Part shown: positions 8,608 through 17,156 of the stretch, piece after piece
Position numbering within the stretch: position 1 is the first letter of the stretch
Layout: each line of letters starts with the position of its first letter
Source of the DNA: Nitrococcus mobilis Nb-231
GTDB lineage: Bacteria > Pseudomonadota > Gammaproteobacteria > Nitrococcales > Nitrococcaceae
Direction: 5' to 3'
DNA length: 64,000 nucleotides
NCBI RefSeq assembly: GCF_000153205.1
Contig: NZ_CH672427.1
Coordinates: forward strand, 1,332,695-1,396,694
Position numbers and translations under genes: made by a program
The notes under the pieces: model-generated
The model's input: the letters and a program-made list of their open reading frames with translations, nothing else
Database searches by the model: none
Told to the model about the DNA's origin: nothing

Positions 8608-8692
8608 CGACCTACCCCATTAGGCGTGCATGGATCACACAAAGAGAATAGGGTGCCTAAGGCGAAGGGGCAAAGAATTTGGGTGTCCTATG

Positions 8693-9415
8693 TTATCCTC
8701 CTTTTGACCCCCAAGGTAAAATCACCACTGAAGTCTTGACCGGCCTGCCACGTTTTTCCCAGCCTACGTTTTTCCTCAGCGTTTTCTCAATCTGTTCTTT
8801 GAAGCGATTATTCCCCATCGGGGTGCCTGATTGCGCGCAGTTTCTGATCCGGTCCAACTCCTCCACAGACAATTCGGTATCAAACAAAGCGCGGTATGCT
8901 TCCCAGCGTTGCAGGCGCGTTTGTCCCAAGCGTAGGTACTCCTCGCGCGGGCTCACAATGCAGTTTTCCTCGCCCAAGGCATTGACGGCATAACTCGACC
9001 ACCGATAGTGGCGGGGTCGCGCGACCATTCCCGCTCTCACCGGGTTCAGCTCAATATAACGCATACAAGTCAGCAAATAAGTCTCGGATTCGATGATCAT
9101 TCCCTTGTGCCGTCCCTCCCACAGAGTTCCTCGCCGACGGTAGGTCCGATTGATGTAGCCGACGTACTGACGTCCGCATTCCTGGAACAGCCGGCTAACC
9201 GATCCGCCGGTACCCGGCGTTAAGAGAAGGTGGATGTGGTTCGTCATCAGCACATAGGCATGGATAGCGCAACGACAAGCGTCCGATACGCGTTTCAAGA
9301 TCTTCAAGTACTCGAGATAATCCTGATCGTCGAAAAATACCGGCTGCCGATTATGGCCCCGTTGCATAACGTGGGCCGGCATATCAGAAAGGTAAAAGCG
9401 GGGTTTTCTCGGCAT
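8693..9415 (-). CDS. Second REP-associated tyrosine transposase
   Basis: 240-aa RAYT/Y1 transposase unrelated in detail to the neighbour at 7558-8607. Starting at 9415 it reads MPRKPRFYLSDMPAHVMQRG, then HAYVLMTNHIHLLLTP (HxH metal motif as HIH), CGRQYVGYINRTYRRRGTLW and YLLTCMRYIELNPVRAGMVA with the presumed catalytic Tyr. Residues encoded upstream of 9415 overlap the PIN toxin gene and are not family-like, so I chose the internal ATG. The protein should cut and rejoin REP-type hairpins; I did not identify its REP targets with certainty. Confidence 0.88.
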   Translation of the reverse strand: MPRKPRFYLSDMPAHVMQRGHNRQPVFFDDQDYLEYLKILKRVSDACRCAIHAYVLMTNHIHLLLTPGTGGSVSRLFQECGRQYVGYINRTYRRRGTLWEGRHKGMIIESETYLLTCMRYIELNPVRAGMVARPRHYRWSSYAVNALGEENCIVSPREEYLRLGQTRLQRWEAYRALFDTELSVEELDRIRNCAQSGTPMGNNRFKEQIEKTLRKNVGWEKRGRPVKTSVVILPWGSKGG

Positions 9416-9419
9416 CCGC

Positions 9420-9857
9420 TTATAAGGTTTTTCGGAAGGGGTGACGGGCGCGCAATCCGGGGAAGCGCAAAAATCCTTTATCGGTCGTGATCCAGTCGCA
9501 ACCCGCCTCGATCGCCAGCGCGGCGTGGTAGGCATCCGGAACGAGGTTGCCTTCAGCTTTGCTCAGGCGCACCAGTTTCTCAAAAATAGCCCAATGTCGA
9601 GGACCGGGTCTAATGGGAACGGCCTGCGGTTGGCTTCGAACCTGATGGACGAAAGCCAAGGCCCTATCCAAGGGCGTCGGACGTTCAAATACGCGTGGAT
9701 GCGTGACTACACGAATAAAACCGCTCAGCACAAGGTCTGAGACACCATAAGCGCCCAGACCATTGATTTGCTCCTCTAACCAATCCCGGTAGGCCAGATG
9801 GTCTGCCGTATCCTCGCGGTGAGCATACACCAGGACATTCACATCCATCAGAATCAT
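9420..9857 (-). CDS. vapC: VapC-type PIN-domain toxin
   Basis: 145-aa PIN ribonuclease. MILMDVNVLVYAHRED gives the first catalytic Asp, VSDLVLSGFIRVVTHPRVF the central segment, and NLVPDAYHAALAIEAGCDWI followed by TTDKGFLRFPGLR the later acidic residues. It overlaps the upstream antitoxin gene by 4 bases, as in classical vapBC. Relatives cleave tRNA or rRNA; the target here is unknown. Confidence 0.9.
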   Translation of the reverse strand: MILMDVNVLVYAHREDTADHLAYRDWLEEQINGLGAYGVSDLVLSGFIRVVTHPRVFERPTPLDRALAFVHQVRSQPQAVPIRPGPRHWAIFEKLVRLSKAEGNLVPDAYHAALAIEAGCDWITTDKGFLRFPGLRARHPFRKTL

Positions 9858-10090
9858 CGTTCCATGATGTCCAGCAGCGATGGACTGTGGTCCAGATCGA
9901 TCCCCGGACGCGTTCCCGTTCCTTTCGCTGTGATGATTCGCACTCGTCCGCGTTCCTCAACACGCTCTCGGCGGCTCAGCGATTCTCGAAGCGCATCTTC
10001 GATGAGTTGAGCCAGAGTCACTCCCGAGACGGCTGCCTGAGCTTTCGCCCGCAGGAGAAGCTGATCGTCGATATTGAGGGTGGTGCGCAT
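9854..10090 (-). CDS. vapB: VapB-type ribbon-helix-helix antitoxin
   Basis: 78-aa antitoxin. MRTTLNIDDQLLLRAKAQAA followed by TLAQLIEDALRESLSRR is a ribbon-helix-helix DNA-binding domain; the C-terminal PGIDLDHSPSLLDIME is the toxin-binding tail. It is first in the vapBC pair and probably autoregulatory. Confidence 0.87.
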   Translation of the reverse strand: MRTTLNIDDQLLLRAKAQAAVSGVTLAQLIEDALRESLSRRERVEERGRVRIITAKGTGTRPGIDLDHSPSLLDIMER

Positions 10091-10167
10091 CGCCTATTTC
10101 CTCATTCCCACTCATTGACCCATGAATATAATGACACACGCTAGCATATAAAACATCAAGATGTCTA

Positions 10168-10210
10168 TATATATTAGGGTCTGACCCCTTTTTCTTTATA
10201 TCGGGGTGGC
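10168..10210. repeat. REP-like GGGTCTGACCC motif
   Basis: AGGGTCTGACCCCTTTTT lies just downstream of the eCIS operon end, between it and vapBC. GGGTC/GACCC forms a small palindrome followed by a T-run on the plus strand. It may be a short terminator or a REP fragment; the evidence is thin. Confidence 0.3.
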
Positions 10211-10231
10211 CGGGAATATATTAGAGCCTCC

Positions 10232-13200
10232 CTAGTTCATGCGCACAAACTCTCCATTGATTTGTCTCCAGTAAAGTATTTCTTCATAATCCCCTGAGCG
10301 CACACGTATTGTTATGTATTCGGCGTTAGGATCAATTGTTCGCTTTAGCCTACTCTCTCTTTTACTTAACCGGTTCACTTCGTCAACACTTTTTATTGCC
10401 TGTTCCTTTGTCGCCTGCAAATACTCAAGACTTGCTCTACCCCCCCTCTCTGAAAATTGAGTCTTGCCGGTGACCTTCCTCTGTATTGTCAGGGTAAGCC
10501 TGTTCTTTTCCTGAGCACCCGTAGTACTAAATTCAATGTGCTGTGCTGTTCCGTCCTTATAGGTAACCTTTACGTCCGTAGATTGTCTGAGGCTTGAGCT
10601 TTTTATATATTCTATATCCGCTACATTCGGATCATCGATAAGCTTGTATAACTGCCTATATTCTCCTTCTGCACCTATTCTTTTAATATCAATCTTGCCG
10701 CTCAGTCTCCGGTCGAGTTCGTCTAACCCGCCGTTCGGGTCACGAAGTTTTCCTCCGCTCTGCTCTCGTAAAGCCTTGGCCCCAGGAAACCCGCTTGCCT
10801 CCGATATCGGTCGGTGTGAACTCCTCCTTCCCAACGGTTCCACTCTAGGCGTATCTGTCCCAGGATGAAATACAACTCCCTCCGGTCCGTGGGACGCGAC
10901 TTCACCGCCGGTTCTGCGTAGTGCTTTGCTGGCTAGGTCTTCTGCCTTGGTCGCCTGCTCAGTCGCGGTCGCCAGACGCTCGCCGTTGTTGGCAACAATT
11001 GCGGCATCGAGAGCCTGCTGTGCATTCTCGAGAGCTCTACCGGCTTGTTCCAGTTCGTCGAGCTGCATCCTTGCTATCTTCCCGGATACTTTCCCAGCGG
11101 TAGTAATACGGGGAATAGTCGAGCGAATCTGTAGAGACAATGTTATCAACCTCTGAATCTGGCGTTGTGCAAGTTCCTTCGCAAGCTTAGCGACCGCTGC
11201 TGACTGACGAGCGAGCGGACTCGTCGCAACCCGTTTCGCCAGGCGGGTAAGTCCGGGAACCTTCTTCAGAAGACTGTTCGCACGCGCAGCGATCTTTGGT
11301 AACTGCTTGGCGATATTAACTTGCCCGAGCGTTAAATACGCTATGATGGCTTCGAATATTAGATACCCAACGATCCGCCCGTATTCTAAGCCGTACGAAA
11401 AAGGGTCTGACCGATGAAGTTCTTCTACACGCTCAAAGTTTGCTAGAGCAAGTTGGACTCCGAGGTCGAATCTGGCCTTCTCGTCGAATAACTCCGGGAT
11501 AGTATTCGCGATCTCGAACAAGGTTGGAGGCCAAAGCAGGTTAGCCAGATCCCGTACATTGTCTATTATGCCAAGTGGAATTCCCGCGAGTAAGCCAGCG
11601 CTTAGTTCGGCTTGGTCCGAAAAGCTCGTCCACAGGGGAGGTTCTCTCTGTAAAGCCTCCAAATGGCGGCTGGTTGCAATATAGCCGCTGAGAAAATCAG
11701 CCCCCGGCGTGTATTCCACGTCGAGACCGGGAAACGTTTGCGCTGTGCGTCCTTGCAACAGTGCCACTTGGTAGGTATCGGGATCTATTTTCTTGAGCTC
11801 CCGGAAAGCAGCGAGAAGCTCTTGGAGTTGATGTGGAGCAAGGAGTTGATGTGGAGGAAGGCCATTGCCACTTCTATCCCAGGCGTCGTAGTGGGCGAGT
11901 ATGTAACTCGTCAATGTTCCTATGGCGATATCGGGATCAATGGATTGCAACTGGTTCTCTTTGATTGCGGCACGGATCGTCCTGATGACATTATGTATCC
12001 CTTGCAAGCGTTGACGTTCTGCCTCGGCAACGGCTGCCTCGGCTTCAGCCGCGGCAAACTGTTTGTCAAGCACCGGCCGAACCAAAGTTTCCTCCTGAAG
12101 AACAAACAATGTCTCAGTCCCCACTACACCATCGTTGCCAAGACGATTCCTCTCCTGAAACTCTTTGACTCCGAGATACATCTCCAGGCCAAAGCCGCCA
12201 TCATCACGATAGCGAGGCAGGAGGTTTACCGATTCAGACGAGAAGTCGCAGCCCCATTGGAGGAGCGCTTGCTGGACGAGCTTGACAGCATCGCCTTTAG
12301 CTCCGCGCCTTAGCGGCGGCTCGGCCCCTTCTGCAATGCCTCTCAATGTGTCATTCGCCGTCCAAGCCGCGGCATCGACTGACGTTGACTCCCCCGGTCC
12401 ACATGGCGTAGGGATGAATTCGACCTTTTCGAGATCAGTCCGACCCGCAAGAACGTTGTTGATCTCCTCCACCGCCGCCTCGACGAGAGGATCACTCGTG
12501 GTTGCCATTTCACGCACGAGGGTTCGCAATTCACGCAGCTGGCTTCTCGAAAACTCCTCTGCCGCCAAGGCTTCAGCGAATTCAGAACTGCCAAAGGCTC
12601 CGTCGACGATGAGCTGCGCGAAGTCAAAAACTTCTTGGGAGCCTGGCACATCATTGCCCTTGCGAAACACCTGACCGGCGCCTTGCTGCACCACATGCGC
12701 CAACTCATGCCCCATCAGACCCCGGTCGGTAGTCGACTCCCCTCGCGCAAGATAGATATCAGAACCCCGGGTAAATGCACGAGCATTGAGAGCCCGGCTC
12801 GCTTCATTCGCCGCAGCCCCCGTGTGAACACGCACGCCCGAGAACTCGGCACCAAATCCCCCTTCCATCTGCCTCTGAATCGCTGGGCTCAAAGGGCTGC
12901 CGGAGCCGCTGCGGGCCATCGCCCGCTCTGCTTTAGCCGTATTGATTCCTTTCCCCGTGGATGCCTCTGAACTCTCTCGGCGCTGCGCTTTTTCCTCTTC
13001 TTGGCACTCGCGGCACTTGGTCTGAACGGCGGTCGGCGCAGTCCCAATACCGGGGAGCGCTTCCTCTTCCTGCTCAAGCTCAGGCTGTAGCTGTACCTGC
13101 TCTTCCTCCACCTGCCGCTGAAGAGACTCCTCTTCTTCCTCCGCGTCGCCAATAGGCCGTGAAAGACCACCAGACGGCAGCCGCGAAATACGTTCCACAG

Positions 13201-13423
13201 GCTGTCCCGCCGAAATCCGGCTCGCCGCCGCGTCCGCCGCCCGCTCGTACTCATCCCCCGCCGCACCGACCTCCAGCTTGGCCTGCACCACAGGCGCAGC
13301 GGCCCGTCTCGCCAACTGCGACCAGAGCGGACGAGCGCGCTCCGGCTTTGCCCCGGCTTGGGCCTTTTCCGCGAGCGCGGCCGCCTCGGACTTCCCGGAT
13401 TGACGAGTCTTGCTGGCGAACAT
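10232..13423 (-). CDS. eCIS-associated DUF4157 protein with peptidoglycan-binding domain and candidate nuclease C-terminus
   Basis: 1063-aa candidate cargo or effector, last gene of the eCIS operon. Residues about 190-250 are a DUF4157 domain ending in HELAHVVQQG (HExxH, near 238). An acidic low-complexity region precedes it. A PG_binding_1 domain (LRRGAKGDAVKLVQQALLQW ... FQERNRLGNDGVVGTETL) covers about 366-450. A hydrophobic stretch near 678-702 (YLIFEAIIAYLTLG) could be membrane-active. The C-terminal 220 residues contain DVKVTYKDGTAQHIEFSTTG, reminiscent of restriction-endonuclease-fold toxins; that assignment is tentative. The ATG at 13423 follows AGGAAGG at 6 bases; a GTG at 13441 overlaps the upstream stop. 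The last 700 bp are visibly AT-richer, as expected for exchanged toxin ends. No immunity gene follows. Confidence 0.8.
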   Translation of the reverse strand: MFASKTRQSGKSEAAALAEKAQAGAKPERARPLWSQLARRAAAPVVQAKLEVGAAGDEYERAADAAASRISAGQPVERISRLPSGGLSRPIGDAEEEEESLQRQVEEEQVQLQPELEQEEEALPGIGTAPTAVQTKCRECQEEEKAQRRESSEASTGKGINTAKAERAMARSGSGSPLSPAIQRQMEGGFGAEFSGVRVHTGAAANEASRALNARAFTRGSDIYLARGESTTDRGLMGHELAHVVQQGAGQVFRKGNDVPGSQEVFDFAQLIVDGAFGSSEFAEALAAEEFSRSQLRELRTLVREMATTSDPLVEAAVEEINNVLAGRTDLEKVEFIPTPCGPGESTSVDAAAWTANDTLRGIAEGAEPPLRRGAKGDAVKLVQQALLQWGCDFSSESVNLLPRYRDDGGFGLEMYLGVKEFQERNRLGNDGVVGTETLFVLQEETLVRPVLDKQFAAAEAEAAVAEAERQRLQGIHNVIRTIRAAIKENQLQSIDPDIAIGTLTSYILAHYDAWDRSGNGLPPHQLLAPHQLQELLAAFRELKKIDPDTYQVALLQGRTAQTFPGLDVEYTPGADFLSGYIATSRHLEALQREPPLWTSFSDQAELSAGLLAGIPLGIIDNVRDLANLLWPPTLFEIANTIPELFDEKARFDLGVQLALANFERVEELHRSDPFSYGLEYGRIVGYLIFEAIIAYLTLGQVNIAKQLPKIAARANSLLKKVPGLTRLAKRVATSPLARQSAAVAKLAKELAQRQIQRLITLSLQIRSTIPRITTAGKVSGKIARMQLDELEQAGRALENAQQALDAAIVANNGERLATATEQATKAEDLASKALRRTGGEVASHGPEGVVFHPGTDTPRVEPLGRRSSHRPISEASGFPGAKALREQSGGKLRDPNGGLDELDRRLSGKIDIKRIGAEGEYRQLYKLIDDPNVADIEYIKSSSLRQSTDVKVTYKDGTAQHIEFSTTGAQEKNRLTLTIQRKVTGKTQFSERGGRASLEYLQATKEQAIKSVDEVNRLSKRESRLKRTIDPNAEYITIRVRSGDYEEILYWRQINGEFVRMN

Positions 13424-13437
13424 GGCGAACCTTCCTG

Positions 13438-16400
13438 TCACCCGCGTTGGAGAAAAATGATATCGTCGACCCTGAGCCCATCGGCCGTTAGCAATCTCCG
13501 CTCACCGCGGCGCAGGCCGACCACCTGCTGATCAGCGCTGCTCTCCAGAAGCCCTCCCTCCGTCAACGCCCCGAAGACTGCCTCCAGACGCTTGCCGGCG
13601 TTGGACTCGCTGGCACCCTCTGCGGGCGCGAGCTCCAGGGCGACCAGAGTCCCCACTTCGCTCAGCGCCGCGCTGACCTCATCCGGCAGACCGTCAGCCA
13701 GCGTGCCGTCGGGGTTGAATTTCATCACCAACGCCCGCTCCCGAAACCGGCTCTCGACGTTCCGACGACCGGCTCCGTCCCTTCTCATCCATACCAGGAC
13801 ACGCCCAGTCCGAATGGCGGGCTCTGGGGCAGGTTGCGGAGCCTCGATAAGTAAGAGCGACGGGCAATCCGGGGGCAGAGCGCTGGGGCTCGTTATCGGC
13901 TCGGCGCCGCTGCTAACGCCCAGCTCTTCGAGCACTATCCGCGCTTGTTTGGCATAAAGCGCCGCCTGATCGTCGCCCTCGAAAGCGACCACCGCCGCGG
14001 CTGTGGGTGTTCCGCCGCCCTGCTCGCTCCAGGCTGTCACGACCGCATCAAGGCTGTTCGGCAAGGCCTGGGCAGTGCCTTCCTGAAAGCTCACCTTACC
14101 CAAAGCAGTCGGCTTCGGCACCGGCGGATCATCCGACTCGAAGATATCGGCGATGCCTCCACCGCTGATCACCCGCTTGGTTTTTTCCAATAAGGTCGCT
14201 TGCACCCGAAATACCGACTGGCAGGTAACGGCAATCTCGGCTGCCGTCAGCAGCACGATCGAGCCGTCGGTACCGGCGACCGCCAGCCGCTCGGGGACCT
14301 GAAGGAGCGCTTCGAACTCAGCCGCTGCCTCAGCCGGGGTGATTTCCGCGAGCACCTCGCGCAACCGCTGCAGCCGCCCCCGGGCGAGGACCTCGCCATC
14401 CCGGAGCGCAGCCCCCCGGCTGGCAATAGCGCCGTAGAAGATGACGTCATTGGGATTGACCGCCTGCCAGTCGTCTCGCACCGCATCAGGGCTGGAGCGC
14501 AGCACCGGTGTGGCCGCCGCGTACTCCACCAGGTTGACCTGCACGAAGCTCAAATCCGCCAAGGCCTCGGCGTCGTTCGCCCGCAGGGCCGCAACCACCG
14601 TCTCCGCCTGCTCACGGTCGACAGGCAGGTGATAAACCATATAGCGGCGCGCCTGAACAGCTGCCGGGCGCTGCTCCTCGATCTCGCAGACCTTGTCGCG
14701 GCGGCGATGGAAGAGCACCCAGTCCCGGGTGGCCCGCACCTCGACCTCCCGCACCGGCGCGCTCTGCTCGGGAAACAACAGGCGGGCAGCGTGGTCGACA
14801 AAGCGCGGATCCTCCAGCGCCGCGCCCACCGCCTCCAGAGCGGTCAGAGCTAGCGCATGGTCGCTGTCCTCGGGCGCCAGCACCGCAGCATCCTCCTGCA
14901 GCCGAGCGGCGGTGATGAACGCCTCGCCGGTGTTCTCTTGGAGCCTGGCTTCCATCGGCTCGCCGCTCCAGCTGACCACCGGATGGAAGGGCGTTGTGTC
15001 CTCCTCGGCGCTATCCTGCAGCTCCAGCTTAAGCCGAGATGAGGTAGTGCCTAGCTGCAGGCGCAGCCTCGCGTGAAACTCGAAGCCCTCTACCTCCTGC
15101 TCCACGCCCTGGCCCGAATCGCGCCGGCGATCCCGGGTGACCCCCGGAAAACGCCCCGTGAGCACCTGCTCATTGGCACCGCCTAGGCTGCTCTCCAGGT
15201 CCAGACTGCCCTGAATCCGCACTTCCCGGAAGACGTTTGAACCACGCGAAGTAGCCGCGATTACCACCAGCAGACTCACCGCCGTGCTCTCGCCCAAGGC
15301 CATGGTGAAAGGATCGTGCTCGCAGCGCAGGCTGATCCAGCAGGCCAGGGCAAACCTCGGCACGGGAGTCGCGACGGCCACCCGCAGGCGGGCCGGTGCG
15401 ACCGGTGCGGCCGCCCGGAAACCCTCGACGCGGGGGGCGAAGATGCCGCTACGCCGCCGGGCCATGCGGCCAAGCTCTGGTGGCAGCCGCTCCCCGGCCT
15501 CGTCCGTGCGCACTCTCAGATCGCCCACGCCGGCGAAGTAGAACGCGCCGCCGCCCGCAGGAAGAGTCTCGGCGCGACCGGCACCCCTGACCTGGGAAAA
15601 AGCAGAGATGGTCCGGTCTCCGATCTCCTCCCGGATCACCAGATTAGCGGTCCCGCGGAACGCCAGGGCCGGCTGCTGCACGGTGCGGGTGACGATCTCG
15701 CCGTCGGGCACGAGCACGTCCACCGCGGGCTTGGCGGCGGGATCGTCCAGCCCCCTAAGCAGAGAGATTCGCTCCATGTGCTGCGCCTCTTCGAGCGCAT
15801 GGGCCACGAAGTCGGGGCGCACTACGCAGAATCGCAGCTCCACCCCCTCGCCCATGAACTGGCGCACTTGCTGATTGACGCTGAGGTTGGCCTCGGGCAC
15901 CACCGGAAGGTAGCCGGCGCTCGGCAGCTCGACGATCCCGCAGCGAATCAATACCCGCTCGCCAAGCGCGGCCACGCCCCCCTTGGCCACGGCCGCAAGG
16001 CGTCCGTGCAGGTCCCGCAACGCGGTGATGCCCCCGAACCCCGGCTCGGCGGCGAGATTTTCAGCCTCCGTGAAGCGCCTGGCAACCGCTCCCATATACC
16101 GCGTCACCTTCTCCAGCGCCGCAGACGCCTCGGCCGCCACGTCGCGCGCCTCCCGGCAGGGATCCACCTCAGCTCCGGGCCGCGGCAGGCCTTGGAAGCA
16201 GTGGTGCAGCTGGCACTGGAACTGGAGGATCTGAGCCAGGAAGACATTCCAGGGCCGCATGGCCATGCGCCAGGCCCAGTAGCGCCGGGGCGGCACCTCC
16301 ATCCGCTCGCGGCGGGGGATCCAGGGATCCAGAAAGCGGGTGGTGGCGCCGCTGCGCGCCACCAGTGCGATCGGCACATCGTTGCCGCCGGCCGCCAGCG

Positions 16401-17154
16401 CCCCCAGGCACCAGGCGTCGGCGCCGAGCCCCTCGCGGGAAATGAGCCTGGCGACGCGCGCTTGCTCATCGGCGAAGTAGGCCGAGGCCACCTGCGAGCG
16501 CAGATGGGTGCTGGTAAGCGCCACCGCCTCGGAGGTGGTAAGGGGCGTGTTCAAGACCAGCGGCACCGCCCGCATCACCACCCCCTCGATGACATACGGC
16601 CGGTCGGTGCTGGTAACGCAGGCCTCCTCGCACAGCTTGCCGAACACGTCCTCCTCCCCGCAGTAGGCCTCGGCGTGGCCTACGGTGATGAGATAGAGGT
16701 CAATGCCTTGCACCACCGCGCCCGGCTCGGCCGCCGCTCGAAGCTCACACTCGCCAAAGCTCGCCGCGGTGAAGCCGGCGGGTCTCGTGGACTGTCTGCC
16801 CGTGGTCTGTGAGCGCTCGATCAGCTCGGTCAGCCCCACGCCGGTTGCCTGAGGCAGGTACAAAACGCGCCCGGCCGGATCGATGGCGAGCCCCGCGCTT
16901 ACCTCCAGGCGATCACCCCCGCCGAGCTCGGCATCGAAGCCGTACACCACACCGGCGCCGCCGGCCTGATTGGACAAGGCCACCAGCGTTCGCAGCGCGC
17001 TTTGCTCGAGCTGCAGATCCGCAGCCCGCAGGAACTTGCCATCGAAGAAGTTGAGCCGGGTCAGCGCCGTGGGCGAGGGGATCACCGTGAAGCCGCTTTG
17101 CCCCCCGATCAACACAAAGGCCTGGTTTGTCGTGCTGGGCACCTGGGAAGCCAT
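13438..17154 (-). CDS. Large eCIS-associated protein with FFDGKFL/VVYGFD N-terminal module
   Basis: 1238-aa protein, predicted soluble. Residues about 25-125 (LNFFDGKFLRAADLQLEQ, GAGVVYGFDAEL, AGLAIDPAGRVLYLP) are clearly related to the N-terminus of the next upstream product (17157-18467); this module recurs in eCIS clusters and is of unknown structure. The middle is beta-rich and the C-terminus includes repeated Asp/Glu-rich segments. The start at 17154 is set by AGGAG 6 bases upstream, inside the end of the preceding gene; upstream in-frame codons overlap that gene and are not protein-like. A role as a baseplate or fibre accessory is an inference from position. Not recognised as a named Afp/Pvc protein. 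Confidence 0.75.
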   Translation of the reverse strand: MASQVPSTTNQAFVLIGGQSGFTVIPSPTALTRLNFFDGKFLRAADLQLEQSALRTLVALSNQAGGAGVVYGFDAELGGGDRLEVSAGLAIDPAGRVLYLPQATGVGLTELIERSQTTGRQSTRPAGFTAASFGECELRAAAEPGAVVQGIDLYLITVGHAEAYCGEEDVFGKLCEEACVTSTDRPYVIEGVVMRAVPLVLNTPLTTSEAVALTSTHLRSQVASAYFADEQARVARLISREGLGADAWCLGALAAGGNDVPIALVARSGATTRFLDPWIPRRERMEVPPRRYWAWRMAMRPWNVFLAQILQFQCQLHHCFQGLPRPGAEVDPCREARDVAAEASAALEKVTRYMGAVARRFTEAENLAAEPGFGGITALRDLHGRLAAVAKGGVAALGERVLIRCGIVELPSAGYLPVVPEANLSVNQQVRQFMGEGVELRFCVVRPDFVAHALEEAQHMERISLLRGLDDPAAKPAVDVLVPDGEIVTRTVQQPALAFRGTANLVIREEIGDRTISAFSQVRGAGRAETLPAGGGAFYFAGVGDLRVRTDEAGERLPPELGRMARRRSGIFAPRVEGFRAAAPVAPARLRVAVATPVPRFALACWISLRCEHDPFTMALGESTAVSLLVVIAATSRGSNVFREVRIQGSLDLESSLGGANEQVLTGRFPGVTRDRRRDSGQGVEQEVEGFEFHARLRLQLGTTSSRLKLELQDSAEEDTTPFHPVVSWSGEPMEARLQENTGEAFITAARLQEDAAVLAPEDSDHALALTALEAVGAALEDPRFVDHAARLLFPEQSAPVREVEVRATRDWVLFHRRRDKVCEIEEQRPAAVQARRYMVYHLPVDREQAETVVAALRANDAEALADLSFVQVNLVEYAAATPVLRSSPDAVRDDWQAVNPNDVIFYGAIASRGAALRDGEVLARGRLQRLREVLAEITPAEAAAEFEALLQVPERLAVAGTDGSIVLLTAAEIAVTCQSVFRVQATLLEKTKRVISGGGIADIFESDDPPVPKPTALGKVSFQEGTAQALPNSLDAVVTAWSEQGGGTPTAAAVVAFEGDDQAALYAKQARIVLEELGVSSGAEPITSPSALPPDCPSLLLIEAPQPAPEPAIRTGRVLVWMRRDGAGRRNVESRFRERALVMKFNPDGTLADGLPDEVSAALSEVGTLVALELAPAEGASESNAGKRLEAVFGALTEGGLLESSADQQVVGLRRGERRLLTADGLRVDDIIFLQRG

Positions 17155-17156
17155 GG

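Noticed and set aside
15316..16812. Long 498-codon plus-strand ORF opposite the large eCIS gene
   Set aside because: Antisense shadow: His/Arg/Gly-rich translation with no domain; the minus frame has clear family motifs.
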